Assembly: GCA_022316685.1 (NCBI GenBank)
Contig: JAKJHU010000083.1
Span: 868,001-932,000, forward strand
Origin: Progne subis subis
Lineage: Eukaryota; Chordata; Aves; Passeriformes; Hirundinidae
Reading direction: 5' to 3'
Length of the DNA stretch: 64,000 nt
The position numbers were made by a program, and so were the translations under genes. This document shows positions 48,101-61,557 of the stretch, one piece after another; position 1 is the stretch's first letter, and each line of letters opens with the position of its first letter. The notes under the pieces were generated by a model that saw only the letters and a list, made by a program, of their open reading frames with translations, was not told the DNA's origin and searched no databases.

Positions 48101-50770
48101 GCAGGATGGTGGAGTATCCAGTTGCCAGCAGGTTTACAGACATAGAATCATTTAGTCAACTTGAGAAAAAGCAGCTGAAAATGAAGAAACTGCTTTTTAA
48201 GTTGAATTCTTGGTGTGCTCTGTGGTGCTGTTGTACTAGAACAGATTACAGAAATCAAGTAGGAGCATTCAGCATTTCCCTGTATTTAAAAAGAAAAAAA
48301 GAGAGCTCTTTGCTGTTAAATCCCAAGTTCTGTTAGATGATCTCAAACTTAGCATTGAAGCCCCATAATTAAAACATTCTTATCAGCTATGTTACAGGGA
48401 AGTTTCAGTGTGATGATGGCAAGCCGAAACTGATGTTGGAATATATCCTCCAAACAGCAACTCTACTTGCAGGCTTAAACTTTCAGAGGATTCACCTTTT
48501 AAAAAGAACATTTTCCATATGCCAAATACTTTTTAGGGAACAATAAGGGTATAAAATTGGATAGTCCCAGGTTAGGATGTCCTATAGTGTCTATTTTCTG
48601 GGCAGCCTCGGGAGTGGCAGGGATTCCCCCCTGAGCCTGGATGGCTCCTGTGTATTCTTGTGCTACAAACATGACACGGATCTCTGCAGACAGCAGAGCT
48701 CTGTGTGTTTGCACTGGGAGGAGTTTCAGCTCTGATGGCTGTGTGGAGTGGATGGGCTCTTTCAAAGGAGCGTGCAGGGAAATCCTTGGCTGAGTCTGCA
48801 GTTACTGCCAGGTGTGGAAGGGTATGTTCAGTGTCGGCTGTCCTCAGCATCCAGCTTCACTGCCCTGACTTGCAGCACTGGAAACTGGGAAAAAAATCAG
48901 TGTTTGGAAAGCTGGGATTGAAGCTTTCAGTCATTGGAGCTGAGTATTTAACCTGAGGCAACCCGGCCAGGGTAAGTGAAGGAGATGCCCTGACCAAGAG
49001 AAAAGTTGGTGGTGTAAGATGGGTAGAACGTTTTCTAAGTTGTTGTTTCTCTTTCTAAAATCTCACTCAGATAGAAGATAGCCCAATTATTCCAAGAAAC
49101 ACATAAAAAGAAAAAGAAGGCCATAGATGTTGAGAATCTTTTGAAAATGTCTTTAATGAATTGTTGGTATGAGTGAATTCTGAGGTGAGTAAGAGGAAGA
49201 GGCAGCTGATGAGGCAAAACCTTCACTGACCATCATGCCTAAAGCTCCACAAAAACCCCTCACAGAAGCAGAGGGGAGTGGCAGGGTTTAGCTGCAGCTA
49301 TTTTTGTGCTGGGGTTTCTTTCTCCTATTTAATTGAAGATGGGCAACTGCTTAAGAGATCATTGTGGGGAAAAATGACAGAGCTGAAATGTGTGTATTGC
49401 AGCTGCTCTCCTCTCCAGACTTACTCTAGGGATGGTTTTTCCATTTCTTCAGTTTCTGAGGACTGCAGAAAAAATGCAGATAAAGGCACATTCCTAAGTG
49501 CTTTTGAATTCGGTGGGCATGCTTGATATCTCCTCACTGTTTATGTGCTTTGGTGTTTCTGATAAATCAGTGTTTTCTTCAGCAGAAGTGTTTCTCTAAT
49601 CTGGTAGCTTATAAAGTTTCTTCCATGGCCATCAGTGGACCAACAGAAGGTCCATATGCAGCATAAATTAACAATCTACTGCCACGTTATTGCATTAGAG
49701 AAATTAAAAGTAATACGAATAAATGTTATCTTTCATAGATAATTAGCAAATAAAGTATGCAATGGACAAAATACTTACCGGAAAATAAGTGCTGTTACCA
49801 AGAACAATGATATTGTTAGGCAGAGACTCTAGTAGTGTGTGTCAAAATCAACATTTTAATTACAAATGTTTTCTAGGAAACTTCAATACGTTGTTCTTCT
49901 TTTGCCCACCCTCCCGACAATGTGATCCTTTGTAATTCCCATAAAGAAGCAGAGAAGAAAACATTTATTCAACAACAGTAGGGTGGGAACATGGCAATTA
50001 GGGCTGAATGCAATTCCAAGCTGTTGATTATGTAAACAGAATATTCCATAGATCTCATTTCTAATGGTGACCTGATCTCTGAGTCTCTGAGTGCAGATGG
50101 ACAGCCTGTTTCCTCCTTCCTTAACAGTTCTTGCCAAAAATAAACTTTCCTTTCAATTTCTGCTGTTTAGTGTGCATTAAGTACCTTTAATTTTCAGTAT
50201 AGTTCCTCTTTATGTAGCTGTTTTGCAAGATGAGCTATAAACATTTATAAAACGTAATTATAGAGACATTTAATTGCTGTATAAATAAATGAGTTTGAAG
50301 ACAGACACAAGAATTCTCCATGGAGTCACTTGATGGTGTGTGTTGACTCCCAAATCCATTTTCTGGGTAAGAGTAACTGGCTCAGAAGCGTAAGCAGTCC
50401 CAGCACAGCAAAGCTTTAGGGGTTGCTGTAAATCTGTCAGTGTGCCCTTTAACAAAGATTGTAACCTTAGTTTGGTTTAGTGGTGCTCCAGTTCTGTTGT
50501 TAACCCCATGTCAACAACTCAAAATGTTTCACGGCATCGCGGGCTGTAGCAGTGTACAGCTGGACCAGCTGAGTCTGGTCATAGCAGATCCAGTTTGGCT
50601 GTCCTGGCTTGTGCTGGGAGTCCCTGGGTGTAGGAATGGTGTAAAAAGCTGGCCTGTCGTTTCTTCTAAGTGCAGATAATAAGCAATCTGTAAGTTTCCA
50701 TGTGAAGCTATTTTGACAATGAGAAGTTCCTTTAGCACAACAATCTATCCTGAAGGTAAAAAATAAGTAC
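45147..50770. other. Non-coding, gene-poor region
   Basis: It contains an imperfect palindrome at 47271-47310 and T-runs at 47761-47778 and 47929-47940. No exon is recognised. Confidence 0.6.
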
Positions 50771-51285
50771 ACCTGTGATAACAAGGGATTTGTCCCATAA
50801 GAATCGGTAAAGAAAATATGTAAACAATTCGAGAATAGATAGATTTGAGGGACAAGTAAAATACCTTTTACTAACCAATAGAATAATTAACAAAAAGCTA
50901 TTTACCAACTAGAAGTTGCCCTTGAGGTTTGTAAAAATGGTAAAAAGACAGTATGTGGCCATAATAAAGAGCCCCCTGAACATTTATATCATGACTCTGT
51001 GTGTCATGACTGCCCTAATAATGACACCTGGGTGGATGAGGGAGTTCACACAGTGGCCTTGGCTGGGCAGTGAGTCCAGAGAGTGGACACATCCCTGGTC
51101 AGGGAGCTGGGGCCACTCGGACCGGGTGGTGTCTGGAGCCAGGAGTTTTGAACTTTCTGTATGCGGGAGTTCCCGACAATAAAATGAGGCCATTTCTCTC
51201 ATGATGAAGAGGACACCAGTCATGATTTCTGTCTCTCCACCTGTTCCGGTGTGCCTCCATAACCGACTAAATGTTTCCATATTAG
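50771..51285 (+). mobile_element. Probable LTR remnant, + orientation
   Basis: A regulatory-looking unit holds a TTTATATCATG element near 50980, a run of GC-richer sequence, and then TGCGGGAGTTCCCGACAATA with AATAAA at 51178-51183. A T/CT-rich segment follows that would be the R-U5. This layout is LTR-like. Neither end nor a target-site duplication could be fixed, so the limits are approximate. Confidence 0.45.
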
Positions 51286-51291
51286 GAAAAG

Positions 51292-51577
51292 TGTCGTTAG
51301 AGGACACGAATAAATACTCACAGATCTGACTCCATGAGATGAAGGCTGAAGAAGAACTTTATTATTTACAAAGACCTCGCTTTTATAGGTTTTAAAGAAT
51401 GACCAGGGATTGGAGAACAAATCTGCCACCTCTTCATCCCACTGGCCAGGCTAGAAGTCCATCAGTTGACTATCATCAGAAAGGAATGTAGAAAACATGG
51501 TGTTTACAGTAGAGACTTGGGAAAATTCAGTTACAGAGCTGTAAACATCTCACAAAAGCTCACATAATATGGCAACA
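51292..51577 (-). mobile_element. Solo LTR, 286 bp, with perfect 6-bp target-site duplication
   Basis: The element has TG...CA ends (TGTCGTTAGAGG at left, CATAATATGGCAACA at right on the + strand). It is flanked on both sides by the identical hexamer GAAAAG (51286-51291 and 51578-51583). On the minus strand a TATAAAAG box (51387-51380) is followed by AATAAA (51363-51358), a compact U3-R-U5 layout. A 6-bp duplication is typical of beta/alpha-type (ERVK-like) integrations. No internal viral genes are present, so this is a recombined solo LTR. Confidence 0.85.
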
Positions 51578-54500
51578 GAAAAGAGTTTCATTTTCCCTGC
51601 TCTGTGCATGGCTTTTGCTTTTAGTTTTATAGAATTTGTTATTTTCTCTTCAATTAAAATATTTTGCTTTTTCAAAACACACTCATTATTATTCAGCCAT
51701 TTCTGGGAGGTTGCTGGTTTACCCTCAGAGCTTGATACACCTTTGTGGGCTCAGAACCACGCTGGCACCACGCGGAATTGTATCACCTACGCATGGCCCG
51801 CTCGTGTCACAGCGGGCAGATTTAGAAATGCCGTGTTTTCAAGGAAATGACGTGAATGAGAAGAGTAATGACTTGTATGAGCAGAGGGGATACGAAAATA
51901 TTCAAATAACTCAAAGGCCTTGTGAATTACAGTTGCCCAGGCAGGACTGTGCTGTTTGAAGAGTTACCAAGTATTAATTGCAAAATTTTCAACCACGACA
52001 GATTTAGGAAAGCCTAAAACCTGGTGCGTTTGGTCCCACTCTTAGCAGATTTTCCTTTTCTGTTTGGTCTGGTTTTCAGGGCTCTTTGATTTGGATAAGA
52101 TAAGTGTGTGTGCACACAAACATGGAATCTTTTAATTACCACTTGGGGTAAATGGTGAATGTGTTCATGCATATAAAGACACACATGCTGTCCTCAGTAT
52201 CATCTAATTACCACACAGAGCAAATAATCTTCCTGTTTTCTGTGTCCTGGGGCACAAAAGGAATGCTTTCTTCTTTTGGTTTGTTTCAGGGGCAATAGGC
52301 TAAGTGTTTTTCTGGAAGACGTCATTTCACATCTGAGCACAGAAACATAATAGAAGTGACTGAAGAGAATTAGAAATACATTACACTTTCTTTGCATTTA
52401 AATATCTTGTTTTGTATGAGATTGTTTTGTGTGTCTCCCTTACATCTTGCTAAATGTTTGGCTTTTATATATACAGCACCGTGATTAAAAATATTATCTT
52501 GCCTGGATACTATAGAAATATTCTGCATATTTATTATTTGCATGTGGACATAGAATTTGTATATCTGTATCAAGATTTCTGTTTTTCTTATCTGTTTTGG
52601 GTTTTCACATTTTTGTTTCAGAGCTATTAACAGAAAGAATAAATATCATATAGCTCTTACGAAGTGCAATGTTTGGCCTATTCAGTGGGTAAAGGGACCT
52701 TTGCTAGTTTACCAGTAAACAGATATTTAAAGCAGAGAATTAAAAATAAGATTAGAAAGTGATCACTAATTGGCATCCTGTGGGTTGAGAAAGAGACTAC
52801 TGAGACAGAAATAATATTTATGTGGTGCAGAAGTACCACTGCAATAAAAATAAATAATGACTGAACTGTTATCTCCTCTATGGAAGTGGCCCTTCCCTCC
52901 AGGGCTGGAGGGCTCTTTGTGTAACTCCTGCCCTCTGGGGACCTCCCCTGCTCTGGTAAGGAAGAGACTGTACAACCTTTTAGCCTTGCTGAAATATTAA
53001 TTCTCTTCAGCATTCCAAACTATGCACAAAGGAATCAAAGTACAAATGCTAATTGTTGAGGACGGAGGAGTCTGTGAGAGAAGAGCTCAGAACTCTCTAT
53101 ACCAAGCAACCCTACAACAATGTTGGTTATTTTCCTGTCCCATCTTCAGCTGTTTCCTTGGCTCATCCTTTCTCTGGATTTCTCAGTAAGAGCTTAGAGG
53201 CAGAAGCCTTTATATTTTGCCTTTTCATTACTATAAATATTTAGGAATATATAGGCAATTCTTAATAACAAAGTCCTTTGCCTTTCCCTGATGGAATTTT
53301 GTGTTTGAGAATGTGAATGCACCTGAGTCCTGGAATACACTTTTACCTGTCTACCTGTTAATACTCCTGTTAATATTCCTGTTAGTGTATCTGTCAATAT
53401 TCCTGTCAGCTCTACCTGCCAACACAGGTACCAGCTCCTGGCCGTGTTCCTGCTGTAATTCTATGGGCCCCAGCAGGATCTCAGTGGATGATTTTACCCA
53501 GCTATGAGGAGCATTCCACACTGGACTAAAAATCACTTTGAATTGTCCCTCAGATAAAGTTGGTAAATCCTTTCTGCTTTCATATTTGTAGTGACTGAAA
53601 CAAAATTTTTGAAAGAAACAAAACCAGAATTGAACTGAAACAACAATTACAGTGTTGTTGGCAAAACACTGCATAGGGCTTTGCTTTTCAGCCTAAAATA
53701 TTTGCCAGCTTAATTAAAACAAAATGTTTTCCAGATTTCCTTGAATTTAGGTAAATTTTAAAATGAAAACTTGACAGTATAAAAGATTTTAATGTTAAAT
53801 ATTAAATTGTCGAAAAATAATAATTTCACTTGGATTTCAAAATGAGAGCTTTTGCATTCTGAAACTTTTGCTCTCACATTTTTTCCAGCTTAGCCTCTTG
53901 GTCAAATTACAACGTTAATGGGAATTGGTTTTAGTCATGACCTCTTCTGCTCCTGCACTGCCCAGCTCTCCCCAAGACATTCCTAATTTTTCCTCCTGGC
54001 TGTACTATCACTGATCCCTCTGACTTCTGCAAAATGTTCCTGTGCTAAGTGAATGTCATTTGGAGGAGTGACATGCTCTTTGCTGAGGTTTTCAGTCGAT
54101 GGCAGTTGGACTTCTCAAGAAAACTCAGCCCATTTGCCTCCAGAACGCTGCTTGATAAGTGATATGGATAACCCCTTCTCTAAGCAGCGAAAGGAGGAAA
54201 ATCTAAGACGTCTCTGTTTATTTGTTCATATTCTAATTGTCTAAATGGATTAAGAGTCTAAAGCATGTATTATTTTTAGGTTCATCAAGAAAAGCACACA
54301 TCCATAATTCAGATTGTGCTCTGTAGCAGGGCCTTTAATCTGAAATAAGTGCAGCTATTTCTTCATCCAGGGCATTTCCTGCCAACTAGTTATTGCAGTA
54401 GCTGTATGTGCTATTTTTGATGTGTGTAGGAAAAGCAACATATGTGCTTTTATCTCATAAGTAGTCTGAAAGGGGTTTTTTTGTTTGTTTGTTTGGGTTG

Positions 54501-57500
54501 TTTTTTGTTTTACTATGGTTAGAAATTCTGCTGTTGCAGACGTGGATTAAAATTGCTTAAATTTGGAAGAAATACTTAATGAAGAGTTGCTGAAATTAAA
54601 TTTCAGGTGGTAGAGGATGAGAAGGGGTGCAGTACAGAGCTTCAGTCTCCTCTTGTGCAGCAGTGACCATGGTGCTCAGTGGCATTTCTCTCATTTGCTC
54701 TGGACACTTCTGTGTATGTTAATGCTCATCTGTTAATATTAATAACCTGTTAATCTGTTAATAACCATCATTCCTGGTTTTAAATACAGAATCTTCCTAC
54801 TTTGATCTCCAGGCTCTCCCACAGCCCTGCCTAACATTGCTCTTAGGCAGGCTTTCCACAGGACAGATACTATTCGTCAAAAAATCAAGAGAAAATGTCT
54901 GCCCACAAGTTTCTCATTTGCATATTCATCTGGGCATATTCTTGGCTCAGCCTGGGCTTCTTGTTCTTTTCCTTTCATTAAAATCTTCTGCTGTGCAATG
55001 AGCTCATCACAGCACTTTTCCTCTCTCCATTCCTTCTGGAGAAGAATTGCCTGTGTAAATCACTGAAATGGCATCACTGATTGCCACAGTCTTGTAATGT
55101 AGCTGCAACTCTAAGAATGATTCATCCTTGGATCTGCTCAAGGTCTCCAAATACAAAAGAAAGGAGAAACAGTTTGAATTATATAAACAAAGTTCTGCCG
55201 AGAATTCTCTGCACTCCTCGAAGCCCACTGACTAACTCCTGCAGATGATCAGGATTGTCTATCAGGGTTTTTTTACCCAGCCATCCAATTAACTTTGTCC
55301 CCCAGTGATACACGGGAGAAACGAGACTGGAGCTTTGCTGGTACCTTCAGACTCTGCAGGTATGTCTTACACCAAGATCCAAAAGAAAAAGGATTCTTAT
55401 TTTTTCAAATTTGAACTGTCACAAGAGGAACAGCAAAGGACAAACCACTTATCCAGAAGATTGAATTAGAATTTCCTTCAGGAAATATTTTCCAGACACC
55501 TCTAGGCCTAACAGAGAGGAGGAATGACTACCCGCTCTATCAGAAAATCCATAAAATGCTGTGGCAAAACCCCGCTGTCATTGCCTCTGTTTTGGAAGGC
55601 AATTACAAAGAATGGAGCAACAGGATTGTAAGGGAAGTGTAGAGGAGTTGTGTAATCTTCCCAAACCCCACAGTCAAACAGTGGAAGTGGAAGCTGTCAG
55701 AAAAAATCCCTGGCACAAGTGTGTGGTGGGCAGTGAGCGTTCACTCTAGTAAATGCTGATACACTTCTTTTGCATAAGTATTGGGAATAATCCTCCTCTA
55801 AGGTGCCACACTGCTGGAAGTACCTCATCTCCAAAACACAACACCTACGAGACAGAATTTAAAGACCTAAAATTCTCATCATAGCCTTAACCGATGTCAT
55901 TTACTTATTCTCCAAAAGTTCTTGAAAAATGTTAATGTATTCCCCCATATTCCTCTGCCTGCAGACTGAAAAGAACCCAAAATTTCACTGCCAGTAAAGG
56001 AGAGAGGGGGGAACTGGATCTGAGGCAAACAAAAATGTTTTGGTGAAATAGGATTAGTTGTTAAATCTCAAAAAAGCTTGTGGAGTCATGCAAAACAGAA
56101 AAGAGAGGTTTAGCCTGCATAGAAACAGAATCACATGAGTGCAATATCATTCAGGCTTTCACTCATGTGACATGTGGTTGTTGTTGGAGACGAATCTTGG
56201 AGAAAAGAAGTACAGTAGTTTTTATAGATAAGGAGCTCAATTTCCTTAGGTTTTTGCAGTACGTGAAATACACTCATTGCAAGAGGGCTGGAGTGGGAAT
56301 ATGGAAAATGCTCTCCTAATTTGGCAGCGTGTGTGTTTTCTTTAAACAGTGAGTTGTTATTTTCTTTTTTTTAGGGGGATGTGTGTTGATTTGCGGGCTG
56401 TAACACCAGGTGCAGCATGTGTCACTGCTGGAGCTTCATGAGGGAGTGACAAAGCATGGGGAAAATTCAGAGCTGCTGTAGCGAGGACGAGTTTAAAAAG
56501 TCTGATCCTGGGGAGAGGGGCTGGAGAGAATGAGATTTATTTGTTTGCATATGGGAACCGCACAGCCCCTTCCGTCATTTTCTTGCAGACCTCTTTGAAT
56601 AATTGTCCCCATCCACAGAGTGTGTGGAAGGCTGGATCTCCGTGGCCATCAGCACCTGCAGAGTGCTGTGTTTGTTATGCTGTGCACAAGAAGGAATGAA
56701 GGATATAGTGCATTTCCTGGGGCTCAGCTCCTCTCAACTGCTCCATTCTCCAAATGAGTGTCTTTGGACTGCAGGAGTGCTTTGTGCTAACAGGTTGCTT
56801 GTTAGTTTTTCTTGGTGTTTTTATAAACCTAGGGCTTGCCTGGAATAAAGTTTACTGCTTCAGCTTATTTAAAGGAGGCATAAACCCCCCACATTCTGTT
56901 TCCTGGGGTAATGCTGCACCTCCAGATTGCTCGGTGCAGATTGTCAGTCGTATTGGAACTCGTCTAGATAATGCAGTCAGGTGTAGGAAAAGCCTGAGCG
57001 AGTTCAAGTGGCAAATTTCCCATGAAAAGGTTTTTTCAGAAAGAAAATTCTCATGGTGCTGCCTACACTGCCTGTCTGCTGAGGCTTGTGGCAGCTGTGG
57101 AAGGCACTCACGTTATGCACAGGGTCAGAGCTCGGGTGAAACACGGGGTCAGTGGTACAGGTTCCAGGACAGGCGTTTTATCCCCTTATCCGCACTTGAA
57201 TGTTCTCCAGCATAACCTGTGCTGCCTGTGTAGAGGTTGTGTGCTGACTCCTTCCCTTCCTCAGAACCTTTCTGAGAAGAATTGAATTGATGGCAGCACT
57301 TTGAAGCTTTGGTTGTGAAGGTTCTGCAGGGCACACATGTCTGATGCTCACTCTCTTGTCTCTGTAACTGAGAGAGCTGAGCTGTTTTGCTGTGTTTGTG
57401 ATCCTGGCTCACACTGGGAGTGACTGAAGAGCATTCTGGTCAAACTGGTCTCAGACCAGGTTCAGAAGAAACAGGAGAAAATGCAGGGCTAACTGTGCCA

Positions 57501-60500
57501 TAAGGCAAATTCTGCTTTAACTCCTGGATGAAAAATGCTGATCTCAGCACTGAATTCTTCCCAGGTACTCTTCCCTCAGAGCCTGGCATCCTCTGGCAAG
57601 CAGGGACACAAGTCATAACCATTCCTTTCCTTTGTTTACAGCTTGTACTTCGCCTTTTGGGCCACTTCCAATGTGACAAAAGTCTACGTCACAAAAAAAA
57701 CGCTCCCTGGGTGCGTTTTCCTGCACCCAAATTCAATTTTCACTTGCACTACAAGGATTCAACTTGGAAACTTTTTATCCACATTCATTAATGTGAAATG
57801 TGAATTTTTCCCTAGTGTATTGTGCCACACTCTCCTAAACTCTATGAAACTCCTATAAACAGCTTGCAGTTTTCTAATTATTCATAATAATCTGAATAAT
57901 CTGTTCTCTTGCTTTGTCTCCGGTGCTAAGGTAACACCATAGTGGATGAAAGGTAATTTCTTCTGCAACCTACTCTCAGGGTGAAAGTTATGCTCCTCTT
58001 GAGTTCTCCTCCTAGCATTACCTGACAGCTACTATTTTGCTGATACATTTTTTTTTTTTCTGAGTCTACAGGAGAAATATTTTCTTCCTTTTTTTTTTTT
58101 CCCACCAGAAACAAAATACAAATAAAAAAGTAGATTGATGCAGTATGGTTGAAGGAGGAAAAATGTTTTCTCTGGTTTATAATTCTTACAGAAAAGTAAG
58201 TTCAGTGTGAAAGATTTACTGTTGTGATGTTAAACAAATGTTTTATTTAAATGAAGTAATGCCATCAGCTATAAATCACTTGGTGGCTCTGCCTTGAACA
58301 TTTTTCTCTTTGGGTGGTTATGACTGATTTCTAAAGGCAGGAAAGGTTTATTTGCGTTGATCCCACAGTGCTGACCTCGGGCTAAGTGCCATCAGCTGTG
58401 AGTTTAATCACATCTATTCAGATAAGTTTCACAGGATTGATGTGAAACTTTTTCAAACCTTAGAAATATTGAAGCTTTTCCTACTCCACCTACAAAGAAC
58501 AAATGGGACAGCAGTATTTTTTATAAGGGTGACAGCCAGAAGTTCCAGTTGAAATGCCTTTTACTTTGTAGTGAAGAAGTGATGCTAAACTGAGAAAGAC
58601 ACAGGTGGGGCTGTTTGAGAGTTCAAACCTGAGCGTCCTCGCAGTCTGGAAGGAAAGCAAAAAGTCAAATTAGCTTTATTTTTCTCTCAGGCCAACAGCA
58701 GGACCATGCTGTGCTCTCAACTGATCCTATCATTTGAAAACTGAGAATGCTTTAAAAAAAAACAACAAAAACCCCACAGTAATTAACATGCAAATTACCA
58801 GGTTTTCTGTGCAGCAGATTAAAAGTGAAGCCTGGCCAGCTGTATGGGCAGAGAGCTGCAGGTAGAGCAGCAATGCAGTTGCAGGTACTCTCCTCTGAAA
58901 ATGCAGTCTGGAAGCTGATGCTCCCTGGGATGTCCTTTCAGAGAGCAAACAGACCATGGTTAGAGAGCAGCAAACATTTTCATCCCCACACAGATGTCAG
59001 CTAGGACAATAAAGCAGAGAGTATCTGTGCCTGGTGAGGATTTGCCTTTAATTCCCTAGAACAGGAATTTTAGTGATCACAGCGAGGAGAAACCAACCTG
59101 CTGAGCTGCTGGGGTCTATCAGAAGAGTGATTGCTGAGAACATGGAAAAACAACTTTTGGAAAAACAGGGCAAACCCATTGAGAGAGTATATATATGGTG
59201 AGAGCTCATTTCACTAATATATGAACGAGCAATTCCTACCTGTTGGTCATATCTGACTTCTGAGGCAAGAAACTGTCATGAAAAATCAAAACAGTGCAAA
59301 ATTCTTCAAATCTAGATGGTAAAGGAAGATTTTATTCCACTGAGTGATCTAGAACAGGAAATTAAGCTTGTTGCTTTCACTTGTTAGTGATTCAAATCAA
59401 TCACAGCTGAGTTGAATTAGCTCAGAATTTCACCCAGCTGCTTTTCCCTCTCCCATTGGTTCCTTTTCTCTTGTTTCTAAGTGGCTCTCAGCGGGTGCTG
59501 CTAGAGAAAAGGCCTTGCCATGCAGCAGGGACAGACCCCGAGCAGCAGCCTCTCTGTTGAGCTCAAGCAGAGTCATTTTTAGCCAGTAGAATTTGTAGGT
59601 AATAGTGGGCACGTCAAAAGAATTGGCAAAACTTGGAGCTGCTTGAATGCAAGCTGTGAAGAAGATGGAAGAAGGGCGTGCAGAAGATGCCATGTTCCAT
59701 TTCCCAAGGGATGGGAAGACCACCAGTGAGGAGGAGGTAGGCCCAGTGGAAGCGTTAAAATTCCTGAGACTCATCTTTTTTTTTTTGTTCACGTTTTTGG
59801 TCCGGTCCCTGCTGTTCCTGTCCAGCTCTCTGCTCACAGAATGTTTTATGGGACTGCCACTGTTTTGCTCTGGCAGCTGAGGTTGTAATTTCAGGCTGTT
59901 CCCACAGTATATTCAATATGTTTCCAGTCAGTGGATTTCAGTTGAGGAGATTAGTTGCTCTTATAGAATGCTACTGGACAATGTTCATACTTGAGAATGA
60001 TTGTGTAAAATAAGGTTTAGGCTCCCTGGGTCGAGGGTGGTAAGTTGTAAAGGTAGGTGTTTTTTTTTGTTTTGTTTTTTTTTTTTCCTCAAGTGCTTAA
60101 TTTTCTTGTTTGCTCCACATGGATGGTTTCAATTGACTTCAGGCAAAGGTATTTCTACTGGGCATGCATAATGCAGGAGCCTTGTCTGAAAAAAAGTCAA
60201 TATTTTTTACTTTGTATGGTTATGGGTGTCTCAAACTCTTCTAAGTTACGACTGCTGCAGGTATTTCCTGGCACTTTTATTTATGTGAAGTAATTTAAAT
60301 GGGTACTGTAGGTGACAAAAGTCATGGATTGTTATTTTATACTGTCTTTTAGTGCATTACTGTAAATCAGTTTATCCAAATATTTGCTTGGAAATCCTAA
60401 AATAGCACATTTTATTTCACATTTGTATAAATGGGCATAACTTCATTTGACTTTATAGCATGTCCTCTGTCCTCAAGTTAGCCCACATTTCCCAAGGATA

Positions 60501-61557
60501 ACTCCAAGCTGCCTGTTGGTGGAATTTCTGGAAAGCAGAATGAATACTTCAGGAGTCTTCCTTGGAACACAGAAATACAAAGCAAAGCCTTTTTCTGTAT
60601 TGGCTCCTTTTTCCTCCTCTTTTGCCCCTTTTCCCCACATGTGGGATTTCAGGGTGTCTGTGCTGAGTGTGAGCTGCCCTAAGACCTCCAGGAAAGTTTG
60701 TCTGGCTTTGGGAAATATGGGATTGGAAAAGGCTGGGGTTGGACTGCTTTCACACTGAGAAGTGATCTTCACAAATATATTACTTTAACACCTCAATGCC
60801 CTCAAAACTTTGTCAAGAGCATGGTGAATTTTCTGCCCAAACATCCGTGTGATGGTTCCAGCAGCCTTTTCTGGGGCACACTGGGATTTCTGGCTGCAGG
60901 AGCTGCTGGTCCTGAAATCTGCTCCGTGGAACAGCCACCAGACACGTGCGTGGGCAAAGCTTCCCTTGCCAGGGGTTGTATCACCTCCTGGTTTTGTTTT
61001 GCTCCTGAAACCCTCAAAATGACCTTTTCTGTGCACTGTGCTTGACTCCAAGGCATGTAAAAAACCTGATAGCAGTGCCTTTATGGTAACTGCAATGGCT
61101 GGAGGTTCAAGAGCAGCAAGATATGTCATAAATTCTTTTTCATAAATTTTATGAAAGCAGTTGGTATCACTGTAACTTGTAAATTTTAAAGTGTTGTGTA
61201 TGAGTGGGAAGGCAAAACTAAATACAGCATACAGTTTGCCTTAAAAAAAAAAAACCCAAACCAACAAAAAACCAGAGCAAAATTTAACTCCTGTGAGTAT
61301 AGTCTGTGAAACACTTCTTGCTTAGGATACTTTTTCTCTTAGAAGCAGACTAGGGCAAGAAAGAAGATTACAAAATGTATTCCTGTAGCTTTGAAAGATC
61401 TTGAAATGCTTCTTTTTGACTTTTAGCTATAATCTGTCTTTTTAAAAGTTTCTGTTTTGGACCAAAAGGTTTTAGTTATAGTGCGGTTTTGCTTCTCTTA
61501 GAATAAAATCCAAAAAAGTGGCAGTTAAAAAGGACTAAAGTATGAGCTTCCAGTTCT
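51578..61557. other. Non-coding, gene-poor region
   Basis: It contains a degenerate 12-bp tandem repeat at 53343-53412 and a TTTG simple repeat at about 54480-54500. Open frames at 56754-57215 (+) and 59430-59837 (-) are longer than most but unrecognised. Confidence 0.6.
53343..53412. repeat. Degenerate ~12-bp tandem repeat
   Basis: Five or six imperfect copies of a TCCTGTTAATAT-like unit stand side by side. Confidence 0.75.

Noticed and set aside
48129..48160. CATAGAATCATTTAG as another CR1 tail
   Set aside because: Only about 15 bases match and no further CR1 sequence follows.
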